This document shows, one piece after another, positions 1-7,500 of a stretch of 9,597 nt of DNA. Source of the DNA: Caryophanales bacterium UBA1709 (lineage in GTDB: Bacteria > Bacillota_I > Bacilli_A > RFN20 > UBA1709); assembly GCA_002317215.1 (NCBI GenBank), contig DCJD01000007.1:1-9597 (forward strand), written 5' to 3'. Positions within the stretch are counted from its first letter, which is position 1. Each line of letters starts with the position of its first letter. The notes under the pieces were generated by a model. It saw only the letters and a program-made list of their open reading frames with translations. It was not told where the DNA came from and did no database searches. Position numbers and translations under genes: made by a program.

Positions 1-777
1 ACATATGCAGGAATATATAACGAACAACTATATAAAGAGCTAAAAGATATATCTAATACGATACGTGAACTCAATTATAAATTAAGAAGTTGTAAAACTA
101 AACTAGCAAAGCTTGGAGTAACTATTGATGAGCTAAGTCCTAAAACATTATTAAACATGGATTATATTAGATGTAATATAAACAGTATCATATACGGTCA
201 AGCTATGGTAGAAGGGATTAGTGTAACATTTTTAGATACGAAAGAAATTCTTGATAAAGGTTCTTGCGTGAATGTTAGTTTTGATGATACTTTAAAAGTA
301 TTAAATCTCAAAAATGCTTGGCAATATATCTTAGATGAAAATACAATACGAAGAGGAATTTCATTCTATGTTTTATGCAATATCGCAGGTTTTATTAACG
401 ATCGTTTAATCTCATATCCTTCTGAACTAAGAAGTTATAATGCCTATATTAGTGGTTCTACATATAAACCACCTTTACCAGTTAAAGAAGATGTTATTAA
501 TAATATAGATGCAATAATCAATAACGAAGATACTATAATCAATAAAGCAATAGATTTATTATGCTATATTTCTAAAGCCCAAATTTTTGGGGATGGCAAT
601 AAAAGAATTGCTGTAATATTTGCAAATCTATATTTATTAATCCAAGGATATGGTTTTATAGCAATACCACCAAAGTATGATAATACATATAAAGATTATC
701 TAGTTGACTATTATGAGAGTAAAAATGAGAAAATTAAAAAGTTCTTATTAGAAAAATGCTTTAATAAATTGGATTAA
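1..777 (+). CDS. Fic-family protein with Gln in place of catalytic His (5' end outside window)
   Basis: Fic proteins usually transfer AMP or another phosphate-containing group to hydroxyl side chains of target proteins. The frame is open from base 1 without a stop, so the ATG at 157 is probably internal and the true start lies upstream. Numbering from that ATG, the core motif reads QIFGDGNKR at residues 142-150, against the family pattern HPFxDGN(G/K)R; the His is CAA (Gln) at 580-582. Upstream, YPSELR followed by ISGSTYKPP matches the Fic region before the active-site helix. QAMVEG near residues 15-20 sits where class II Fic proteins carry the inhibitory (S/T)xxxE(G/N) helix, here with Gln for Ser/Thr but the Glu kept. 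The first 52 visible codons are helical and charged. Family assignment is firm; activity is uncertain because the catalytic base is missing. No antitoxin partner is visible downstream. The gene converges on the suf operon. Confidence 0.85.
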   Translation, partial: TYAGIYNEQLYKELKDISNTIRELNYKLRSCKTKLAKLGVTIDELSPKTLLNMDYIRCNINSIIYGQAMVEGISVTFLDTKEILDKGSCVNVSFDDTLKVLNLKNAWQYILDENTIRRGISFYVLCNIAGFINDRLISYPSELRSYNAYISGSTYKPPLPVKEDVINNIDAIINNEDTIINKAIDLLCYISKAQIFGDGNKRIAVIFANLYLLIQGYGFIAIPPKYDNTYKDYLVDYYESKNEKIKKFLLEKCFNKLD

Positions 778-782
778 AAAAT

Positions 783-813
783 AAAAACTGAGAATTAATC
801 TCAGTTTTTCTTT
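783..813. terminator. Bidirectional intrinsic terminator between the Fic gene and sufB
   Basis: A perfect 11-bp stem (AAAAACTGAGA at 783-793 with TCTCAGTTTTT at 799-809) encloses an ATTAA loop. On the + strand a T-rich run follows, serving the Fic gene that stops at 777. On the - strand the stem's own A run becomes a U run, serving sufB, whose stop codon is at 814-816. The hairpin lies a few bases from both stop codons, so it is best read as one shared terminator for converging transcripts. Confidence 0.9.
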
Positions 814-2193
814 TTATCCAATACTTCCTTCCATAGAAAGTTTTAATAATCTGTTTAATTCAACAGCATATTCCATTGGTAATTCTTTTGAGAATGGTTC
901 AATAAATCCCATTACAATCATTTGAGTAGCATCCTTTTCTGAAATACCTCTACTCATTAAATAGAATAATTGTTCCTCACTTACTTTTGATACTGTAGCC
1001 TCATGTTCAATGTTGCTTGTATTGTTTTGAACTATATTAGTAGGAATAGTATCTGTTTTAGAAACGTTATCTAAAATCAATGTGTCACATTCAACATGAG
1101 ATTTAGAATTAGATGCACTAGGATCGATATATACTTTACCTCTATAATTAACAACTCCACCATTCTTACAAATAGATTTAGAGATAATCATAGAAGATGT
1201 GTTAGGTGCTAAATGAATCATTTTAGCTCCAGCATCTTGATATTGATCATTACTTGCTACAGCTATACTAATACAATTGCCTTTTGCATAAGGACCAGCT
1301 AAGATACATGCTGGATACTTCATATTTAATTTAGATCCAATATTTCCATCAACCCAATCCATTAGTCCATTCTCTAATACTAATGCTCTTTTAGTAACTA
1401 AATTGACAATATTATTGGACCAGTTTTGAATGGTAGAATAGCGACATTTTGCGTTCTTCTTAACGATTATTTCTACAACTGCTGCATGTAAAGATTCACT
1501 AGAATAAATTGGAGCAGTACAACCTTCAACATAATGGACATCAGCACCTTCATCAACAATGATCAAGGTTCTTTCAAATTGACCCATCTTTTCAGAATTA
1601 ATTCTAAAATATGATTGAAGAGGTTTCTCTAATTTAACTCCTTTAGGAACATATATAAAGCTTCCTCCACTCCATACAGCACCATTTAATGCGCTAAATT
1701 TATTATCATCATATTTAATAACAGTATTAAAATATTCTTTAAATAAATCTGGATATTGTCTTAATGCACTATCGGTATCTAGGAATATTACTCCTTTACT
1801 AGTTACTTCATCTAGCATATTATGGTAAACAACTTCAGATTCATATTGTGTAGATACACCCGCTAAAAATTTGTGTTCTGCTTCAGGGATACCTATTTTA
1901 TTAAAGGTTTCTTTAATAGTATCAGGGACATCTTCCCATTTATTAGCTTGTTTATCACTAGGTTTAATATAATATGTATAATCTTGATAATTTAAGAATT
2001 CTAAAGAAGGACCAAAAGAAGGATCAGGAGAATTCAAAAAGTGTTTTAAACATTTAAGTCTAAATTCTAACATCCAACTTGGTTCATTTTTAGCTTTAGA
2101 TATCTCTTTAATTACATCTTCATTTAAACCTTTATTAGTTTTAAATACCGAGACATCCTTATCCTTAAACCCATATTTATAATCTTCACTCAT
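814..2193 (-). CDS. sufB: Fe-S cluster scaffold protein SufB
   Basis: SufB is the core scaffold of the cytoplasmic SufBCD complex, on which new iron-sulfur clusters are built. The 459-residue product has full family length and all hallmark blocks: YESEVVYHN (117-125), VEGCTAP (222-228), STIQNW (253-258), IEHEATVSKVSEEQLFYLMSRG (395-416) and the C-terminal MEGSIG. C225, Q256 and W258 align by spacing with E. coli C254, Q285 and W287, which belong to the proposed sulfur-transfer tunnel. E397-H398-E399 match the EHE cluster-assembly residues. E. coli C405 corresponds to a Ser, as I recall for the Bacillus protein too. The gene is last in the operon. Its start follows the sufU stop by one base and is preceded by an AAAGGA ribosome binding site (complement of 2202-2207), 8 bases from the ATG. 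Confidence 0.97.
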   Translation of the reverse strand: MSEDYKYGFKDKDVSVFKTNKGLNEDVIKEISKAKNEPSWMLEFRLKCLKHFLNSPDPSFGPSLEFLNYQDYTYYIKPSDKQANKWEDVPDTIKETFNKIGIPEAEHKFLAGVSTQYESEVVYHNMLDEVTSKGVIFLDTDSALRQYPDLFKEYFNTVIKYDDNKFSALNGAVWSGGSFIYVPKGVKLEKPLQSYFRINSEKMGQFERTLIIVDEGADVHYVEGCTAPIYSSESLHAAVVEIIVKKNAKCRYSTIQNWSNNIVNLVTKRALVLENGLMDWVDGNIGSKLNMKYPACILAGPYAKGNCISIAVASNDQYQDAGAKMIHLAPNTSSMIISKSICKNGGVVNYRGKVYIDPSASNSKSHVECDTLILDNVSKTDTIPTNIVQNNTSNIEHEATVSKVSEEQLFYLMSRGISEKDATQMIVMGFIEPFSKELPMEYAVELNRLLKLSMEGSIG

Positions 2194-2194
2194 T

Positions 2195-2635
2195 TTATTT
2201 ATCCTTTAATAACTCTTCAATTCCATTATATCCAATAGTAGCACATTTAATTCTATTGGCTTGTTTATAAACATTGGAGAATACATTAGCTTCTTCTAAT
2301 AATTCTTCATCATAACTTCCTTCATGCATTGCCATATTTTTATAATTATTGATTATATTAAATGCTTCATCTTTAGTTTTATTAATTAATAACTCACTCA
2401 TTATTGATATAGATGCAGTTGATATTGTGCATCCAGTTCCCATAAACTTTACATCAATAATCTTATTAGAGGTATTATCGTATTTTAAATAGATGTAGAA
2501 ATCATCTACACAACTATCACTATCCATATGAATTGATTCATAACCTTTAGGTTCACTATCAACTTTATTTCTAGGATATTGATAGTGATCCATAATGATA
2601 CTTCGAATCATATTAGGATCATTTAAAATAGACAT
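2195..2635 (-). CDS. sufU: Zinc-dependent sulfurtransferase SufU
   Basis: SufU is the cytoplasmic zinc protein that accepts persulfide sulfur from SufS and passes it toward SufBCD in Gram-positive bacteria. The 146-residue product has the expected zinc ligands C42, D44, C69 and C131. They sit in SDSCVDD, GTGCTIS and RIKCAT, and the 62-residue C69-C131 gap equals that of the Bacillus subtilis protein. This long gap and the absence of the IscU-type His before the last Cys separate it from IscU scaffolds. The usual CGD motif is CVD here (Gly to Val at 43). The start overlaps the 3' end of sufS by 17 bases, and an AAAGGAG site (complement of 2648-2654) lies inside sufS, which suggests coupled translation. 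Confidence 0.95.
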   Translation of the reverse strand: MSILNDPNMIRSIIMDHYQYPRNKVDSEPKGYESIHMDSDSCVDDFYIYLKYDNTSNKIIDVKFMGTGCTISTASISIMSELLINKTKDEAFNIINNYKNMAMHEGSYDEELLEEANVFSNVYKQANRIKCATIGYNGIEELLKDK

Positions 2636-3833
2636 CTAAATATTCATCTCCTTTAGATAATGCATCGACAAACTTATCTACATCTTCAAATGTATTATAT
2701 ATACCAAAACTTGCTCTAACAGTAGCATCTGCTTTTAAGAAATCCATTAATATTTTCGCACAATGTTGTCCACTTCTAACACAAACATTATAACTAGCTA
2801 AATGAGTTGCTAAATCTTGAGCAAATATATCTTTAAAGTTAAATGTAATAATTCCAGTATCACTATTCTTATTGTATATCTTAACTCCATCAATCTTTTC
2901 CATCTTACTAATAGCATAATCGTGAAGTTGCTTCTCATATTTTTCAATATTATCCATACCAATACTTTCTAGATAATCAATAGCAGCGCCAAGTCCAACT
3001 GCTCCTTCTAGATTAACAGTTCCACTTTCAAATCTATTTGGTGTTTTAATTAAGGTATAGTTTCCACACATATCAAATCTACCATTCATTCCCCCACCCA
3101 TATTAATAGGATCTAGGGTATCTAAAATATCAAACTTACCATATATAACACCAATTCCAGTTGGCCCATATAATTTATGTCCACTAAAGACTAAGAAATC
3201 ACAATCTAAATCCTTAACATCAACTTTCATATGTGGGATAGATTGAGCTCCATCTACTATAACAATAATATTGTGTTTATGAGCAATCTCACATATTCCT
3301 TTAATATCAACTTTATATCCTAAAACATTAGTAACTTGCGCTAAACTAATAATCTTAGTATTAGGAGTAATTGCTTTTTCTACTGCATCTAATTGAATTC
3401 TTCCTTCATCATCTAAAGGAATATAACCAATATCTATTTGTTTTTCTTCTTTAACTTTAAACCATGGTAAAACATTTGAAGCATGTTCGGCTTGAGATAA
3501 TAATATTTGATCTCCCTCTTTCAGTTTCTTAGATAAAGAACTAGCAAGAAAATTAAGTCCAGCAGTATCTCCACTATTAAATACTATTTCATTGCTATTC
3601 GCATTAATAAATTTAGCAACTTTCTTTCTAGCGCCTTCATATGCTTTCTCACTTAATACTGCTAAAGAATAATCATAACTATGTGGATTTGCATTATAGT
3701 TTTCATATAGATCACTAATAGCATCAACAACACATCTTGGTTTTTGAGTTGTTGCGGCATTATCTAAATAAACAATATGAGGATTTTTAACTATAAAAGG
3801 AAAATCTTTTTTAATATCATTAACATTAAACAT
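2619..3833 (-). CDS. sufS: Cysteine desulfurase SufS
   Basis: SufS is a PLP-dependent group II cysteine desulfurase that converts L-cysteine to L-alanine and holds the sulfur as an enzyme persulfide for SufU. The 404-residue length is normal. Visible active-site elements are YLDNAATT (22-29), the cofactor-stacking H117 in AEHASN, D194 and Q197 in VDGAQS, the Schiff-base K220 in FSGHKLYGPTG, R267 in NRFESGT, and the persulfide C358 in VRSGQHCAK. Small departures are GDT at 88-90, where GTT is usual, and NPHSYDY at 49-55, where the family often has an H-R-G/S-x-H type segment. An AGAGGTGA ribosome binding site (complement of 3840-3847) precedes the ATG. The start overlaps sufD by 8 bases, and the gene ends in TGA within the start region of sufU. 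Confidence 0.96.
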   Translation of the reverse strand: MFNVNDIKKDFPFIVKNPHIVYLDNAATTQKPRCVVDAISDLYENYNANPHSYDYSLAVLSEKAYEGARKKVAKFINANSNEIVFNSGDTAGLNFLASSLSKKLKEGDQILLSQAEHASNVLPWFKVKEEKQIDIGYIPLDDEGRIQLDAVEKAITPNTKIISLAQVTNVLGYKVDIKGICEIAHKHNIIVIVDGAQSIPHMKVDVKDLDCDFLVFSGHKLYGPTGIGVIYGKFDILDTLDPINMGGGMNGRFDMCGNYTLIKTPNRFESGTVNLEGAVGLGAAIDYLESIGMDNIEKYEKQLHDYAISKMEKIDGVKIYNKNSDTGIITFNFKDIFAQDLATHLASYNVCVRSGQHCAKILMDFLKADATVRASFGIYNTFEDVDKFVDALSKGDEYLDVYFK

Positions 3834-4686
3834 TTTTAGTCACCTCTTCAATAGCATTATATAGTTCATTTTTGATATCAAGAAAGTGGATTATTTCCAC
3901 AAACTTCTTAAAATATCCAAGAACTACCATCTTCTTAGCAACATCTTCTTTAATACCTCTACTACATAAGTAGAATAAAGCTTCTGTATCAATTTGTCCT
4001 AAAGCATTGGCATGACTTGCTACTACATCATCTTCATCAATAAATAACAAAGGTTCACATTTAACTTTACTATCTTTATCTAGTACAAACATGGTATCTT
4101 TTTGTTCATTAATTGATTTATAACAATTCTTTTCAATTGCTCCAACACCCTTAATCTTTATATATCCCTTATCAAAACTAACTCCATAGTTATCCATATT
4201 ACAAATAGTATTATGTGATTTATTAGTTAGATAATTATTTATATTTTTAATATATTCTTTATTAACAACAGAAGCACATAGTAAATTAGCATTACTAAAA
4301 TTATAGGCATCAATATGATTTGTTATATTACAATTCCCTTGACTTAAATCAATAATAATAACTTCATATTTACCAGAGTTATCAACTTTTATATTATTAA
4401 TAAAATAAATATTAATATTAGAATTATTAAGTAAAATTATATGTCTAAAATTACCTTCAACTTCTCCTTTAATCTCAATATTAATATCTGTTTTACCATT
4501 AATAACTTGATAAAACTCGACATTAGAAATTGAAGTTGAAGTGATGTTAAAAATCATATTAGAATTTGTTTCAATCTTAAAACATTCTTCCTTTGAAGAA
4601 TCAAATTCTAATACTGTACTATTATCATTAAAAGTTACTGAAAATCCAGGAACTTTTTGATTTTTAACATCATTAATATTAATCAT
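3826..4686 (-). CDS. sufD: Short SufD-like Fe-S assembly protein
   Basis: SufD pairs with SufB and two SufC subunits in the SufBC2D scaffold complex. The call rests on position between sufC and sufS and on the C-terminal third: VVASHANALGQIDTEALFYL (221-240) followed by CSRGI matches the SufD block around the functionally important His, here H225. The product has only 286 residues against roughly 430 for typical SufD. The C-terminus is intact, so the missing part is the N-terminal helical region, and the protein starts almost directly in the beta-helix-like core, which is rich in Asn and Ile. The ATG overlaps the sufC stop by 8 bases (ATGATTAA), with only a distant GGAG, so translation is probably coupled. 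There is no sign of a frameshift: the upstream frame is occupied by the end of sufC. Confidence 0.88.
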   Translation of the reverse strand: MININDVKNQKVPGFSVTFNDNSTVLEFDSSKEECFKIETNSNMIFNITSTSISNVEFYQVINGKTDINIEIKGEVEGNFRHIILLNNSNINIYFINNIKVDNSGKYEVIIIDLSQGNCNITNHIDAYNFSNANLLCASVVNKEYIKNINNYLTNKSHNTICNMDNYGVSFDKGYIKIKGVGAIEKNCYKSINEQKDTMFVLDKDSKVKCEPLLFIDEDDVVASHANALGQIDTEALFYLCSRGIKEDVAKKMVVLGYFKKFVEIIHFLDIKNELYNAIEEVTKNV

Positions 4687-5494
4687 TTTTAACTACTTTT
4701 GCTCCACAACTTCCTAACATGATTTTTGGGCTAGATTCTTCCTTTTTTATTTCAATTCCAAGTTCATCTTTAATCCATTCATAACCTTTAGAATCTATTT
4801 TTTCAATAATCTCAATTCCACCACTTACGACAATTCTTCCATCAATGATTACATGGGCATGAGTTGGTTTAACAAGATTATACATTCTAGCGTAATGGGA
4901 AATAATAAGCATTCCTTTACTTCCATCATTCATTTTATTTAATACATTAGCAACTAAATTAATTGCGTCAACATCAAGACCACTATCAATTTCATCTAAG
5001 AAACAAAATGATGGATTTAAAGTTTCCATTTGTAAGATTTCACATCTTTTCTTTTCTCCACCACTAAATCCAACATTTAATGGTCGATGAACCATATTTA
5101 AATCAAAGCCAACATCATTACAACTATTTTCTAATTCTTTAACAAATTTATATAGTGAAACTGGCTTATCATTTTTAGCATCTAAACAAGATTTTAGGAA
5201 GTCAGAAACACTTACTCCATCAATAGATGGAGGATATTGCATTGCTAAAAATAAACCAGCTTTGGCTCTTTCATCAACACTAATTTTTAATACATCTTTA
5301 CCATCTAATAATATTGATCCATTAGTAACCTTATATTTTGGATGACCCATAATACAAGATAGTAAAGTAGATTTACCATGTCCATTAGGACCAAGTAAAG
5401 CATGTATTTCTCCACTATTAATTACAAGGTTAATTCCTTTTAATATTTCTTTATCTTCTACGCTACAACATAGATTTATAATTTCTAATTTCAT
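4679..5494 (-). CDS. sufC: Fe-S assembly ATPase SufC
   Basis: SufC is the cytoplasmic ABC-type ATPase that drives conformational change in SufBCD. With the start at 5494 (MKLEI) the product has 271 residues: Walker A GPNGHGKST (35-43), Q-loop MQYPP near residue 86, signature FSGGEKKR (143-150), Walker B FLDEID (165-170) and H-loop ISHY (H200). An in-frame ATG at 5510-5512 would add six residues (MLGCET). I prefer 5494 because SufC proteins normally begin at this point, nothing resembling a ribosome binding site precedes the upstream ATG, and the predicted transcription start (about 5509) would fall on it. The ribosome binding site for 5494 is itself weak. A C-terminal tail of about 20 residues after IKDELGIE carries a Cys in LGSCGAK. 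This is the first gene of the operon. Confidence 0.95.
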   Translation of the reverse strand: MKLEIINLCCSVEDKEILKGINLVINSGEIHALLGPNGHGKSTLLSCIMGHPKYKVTNGSILLDGKDVLKISVDERAKAGLFLAMQYPPSIDGVSVSDFLKSCLDAKNDKPVSLYKFVKELENSCNDVGFDLNMVHRPLNVGFSGGEKKRCEILQMETLNPSFCFLDEIDSGLDVDAINLVANVLNKMNDGSKGMLIISHYARMYNLVKPTHAHVIIDGRIVVSGGIEIIEKIDSKGYEWIKDELGIEIKKEESSPKIMLGSCGAKVVKND

Positions 5495-5515
5495 AGTCTC
5501 ACATCCCAACATTTA

Positions 5516-5544
5516 ATTATATTATTAATTAACCTTAAACTCAA
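5516..5544 (-). promoter_or_regulatory. Sigma-A-type promoter of the suf operon
   Basis: Read on the - strand, TTGAGT (complement of 5539-5544) and a perfect TATAAT (complement of 5516-5521) are separated by 17 bp. The expected transcription start is about 5509, leaving a leader of roughly 15 bases before the ATG at 5494. No Fur or Rrf2-type operator was recognised. Confidence 0.7.
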
Positions 5545-5573
5545 TTAATTAAGAATATTACAACATTTTCCCT

Positions 5574-5595
5574 TAAATATTTAAATAAATATTTA
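5574..5595. repeat. Doubled palindrome TAAATATTTA upstream of the lipoprotein promoter
   Basis: The 10-bp palindrome TAAATATTTA occurs twice (5574-5583 and 5586-5595) with AA between, making a 22-bp perfect dyad. It abuts the -35 box of the rightward promoter. It could be an operator or an AT-rich UP element; the very low GC of the region means chance cannot be excluded. Confidence 0.45.
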
Positions 5596-5624
5596 TTGAA
5601 ATAGAATATATATTTTTGTAAAAT
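5596..5624 (+). promoter_or_regulatory. Sigma-A-type promoter of the lipoprotein operon
   Basis: TTGAAA (5596-5601) and TAAAAT (5619-5624) are spaced by 17 bp, with an expected start near 5631. The leader then carries a strong AGGGAGGT ribosome binding site at 5646-5653, 6 bases before the ATG at 5660. Confidence 0.7.
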
Positions 5625-5659
5625 ATATAAGCATTCATTTTTTCTAGGGAGGTATAAAT

Positions 5660-7486
5660 ATGAAGAAAACTGCACTAACGTTTTCATTACTATTCTCTTT
5701 AAGTGCTATTGTCTTAACTGGATGTAAAGCACCTGCTGCTTACAAAAAGACAGATAATGGTAAAGAAAGAGTACTCTTCACTGTTGGAGAAAAGCAATAT
5801 ACTGCTGATGACTTATTTGGTTTAACTAACGTTGAATCATCATATAATTTCTTAGCAACAGATGATGGAGTAAATCATGTATATGAATCCGTATATGGAT
5901 CATTAGCAAAAGCTAATGTCACAAGAGACGCTGTTATCAAATTAGCTGTAAAAGATAAGATGGCTGATTTTGATGAAGAAGTCGAAGAATACGCATCTGC
6001 AAATAACATTACAGTACGTAAAGCAAGAAAACAAAAATTAGAAGAATTAGGTTTAGAAAGTAAAACAGATCTTGAAGAACAATACTATGTTGAAGAGCAA
6101 TTAGAAGCTTTAGAAGACATGTATGAAGATGAAATGTTTGAAATTGCTACTACTTCATCTAATTACCAAGACTCTATGTTATATAGATATGTCAAGGAAA
6201 CTAAACCTATGGTTGTAAGACATGTTTTATCTAAGGTAAGCAATTCAAGCACAATCTATACTTCAGGTGTAATCACTGAATCCGAAATTACTAACTTTGC
6301 AACTATCGTTCAAAGATTCGCACTTCAAAAGGATACATTCAAAACTATCGCTATTGAAGAAAGCCAAGATGGTAGTGCAAGTAAGGGCGGAAGTGTCGGT
6401 ATTGTCGATACTTATACATCATTCGTTCAACCATTCAAATTAGGTTTATATTATAACCAAATTAATAGCCAAAATGATTCTAGTAAGAAAGATGAATATA
6501 TGGCTGCATATGGTGTAACTAGTGATCAAGTTGGATCGGTAAATAGTGCTTATGGTCAAATGAAGAGTGAATATCTTGATTTAGATATCTTATCAATTGC
6601 AACAGTATTAAATTATGTTGCTAAAGATAAGGCTGTTAAATATCAAGAAGCATTAGGATATGAAAAAGAAGCTGATTATGATGAAACAATCTATCCAAGA
6701 AATGCTTTATATAACGAATATTTAAATAACAATTTAGTTCATTCAATTCATATTCCACAAACTGTTTCAGAATATGAAGCTAATATGACAGCTTTATTAA
6801 ATAAGTTATATCCTGCAACTGTTAAGGGTGAAACTTGTTATGAAGCAAGTGATATTTCTGCAAAGATGGAAGGTATTAGAGCTTCCGATATGTATAAAGC
6901 ACTTGTTAAAGCACCAACTGATACTGAAAACAAATTGTATGATCAATATGGAAATCTAGAACAAGGTAAAGTTACTACTTTACAAGAAAATGGTAAAAAT
7001 ATTATCTTTGTAAAGAGTGATTATGGATTCCATTTCATGACAATTGATATGTCAACTGTTGAAATAGGTGTTGAAGCTGCATATCAATACTTTATGTATG
7101 GTACTAGTGCTGCTAAAGAAAATACTTATGTAACTAATACTGATACTACTGGATATACTTCTGCATCTGTTGCTAAATCATCTAGAAAATCTGAAATCTA
7201 TGATAGAGTTTATAACTATATCAAAGGTGGATTTGAAAGCAAGTCAACAAATGCAAATCTATATGAATATGAAGTATTTGAATATTATTTAAATAAAGCT
7301 GGTGCAAGCTTCATTAGTAATAGTGAAATCGCCGAAGCAATTAATGATATGATTAGTGCTGCTAAAAACGCTAATGTTCACAACATTGAAGAATCAAGAA
7401 GTGACAGTTGGGAAAGCTATGCTGAAGGCTTAAATGCTTGGAGAGTAATGGCTAACCGTTTATATAAAGTCACTGTTGAAGCTTAG
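5660..7486 (+). CDS. PrsA-like lipoprotein with an interrupted parvulin domain
   Basis: Predicted membrane-anchored, extracytoplasmic foldase of the PrsA/SurA type. A lipoprotein signal peptide (MKKTALT, hydrophobic core, lipobox LTGC) gives cleavage before C22. Residues about 30-180 are charged and helical, resembling the SurA/PrsA N-terminal chaperone region. The first half of a parvulin domain follows: VRHVLSKV (186-193, H188), then FKTIAIEESQDGSASKGG (227-244) and VQPFKLGLY. The second half, LEQGKVTTL and YGFHFMTID (455-463, H458), appears only after about 170 further residues, where normal parvulins have about 10-15. At 608 residues the protein is roughly twice the length of a typical PrsA. 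A C-terminal segment (470-608) is unassigned. The gene is first in an operon with the lipoprotein starting at 7501. PrsA-like placement is well supported; isomerase activity is an inference from the conserved His residues. Confidence 0.82.
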   Translation: MKKTALTFSLLFSLSAIVLTGCKAPAAYKKTDNGKERVLFTVGEKQYTADDLFGLTNVESSYNFLATDDGVNHVYESVYGSLAKANVTRDAVIKLAVKDKMADFDEEVEEYASANNITVRKARKQKLEELGLESKTDLEEQYYVEEQLEALEDMYEDEMFEIATTSSNYQDSMLYRYVKETKPMVVRHVLSKVSNSSTIYTSGVITESEITNFATIVQRFALQKDTFKTIAIEESQDGSASKGGSVGIVDTYTSFVQPFKLGLYYNQINSQNDSSKKDEYMAAYGVTSDQVGSVNSAYGQMKSEYLDLDILSIATVLNYVAKDKAVKYQEALGYEKEADYDETIYPRNALYNEYLNNNLVHSIHIPQTVSEYEANMTALLNKLYPATVKGETCYEASDISAKMEGIRASDMYKALVKAPTDTENKLYDQYGNLEQGKVTTLQENGKNIIFVKSDYGFHFMTIDMSTVEIGVEAAYQYFMYGTSAAKENTYVTNTDTTGYTSASVAKSSRKSEIYDRVYNYIKGGFESKSTNANLYEYEVFEYYLNKAGASFISNSEIAEAINDMISAAKNANVHNIEESRSDSWESYAEGLNAWRVMANRLYKVTVEA

Positions 7487-7500
7487 GAGGATAATAGAAT

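Noticed and set aside
157..159. ATG at 157 as the start of the Fic gene
   Set aside because: The same frame is open back to base 1 and encodes a plausible helical N-terminal region, there is no clear ribosome binding site before 157, and Fic proteins normally have residues before the inhibitory helix seen right after it.
1..777. Fic protein as part of a toxin-antitoxin pair
   Set aside because: No small partner gene lies downstream before the terminator, and the upstream side is outside the window, so the claim cannot be supported.
1050..1075. Loss of the E. coli SufB C405 equivalent as a defect
   Set aside because: The Gram-positive SufB sequences I recall also have Ser here, and the rest of the site is intact, so this is normal for the lineage.
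814..5494. Possible mycoplasma genetic code (TGA as Trp)
   Set aside because: Trp positions in conserved SufB blocks are TGG and no internal TGA occurs in the conserved genes; sufS terminates at TGA at the expected length.
5574..5595. Repeat pair as a CRISPR fragment
   Set aside because: Only two 10-bp AT-only units with a 2-base gap and no spacers or cas genes.
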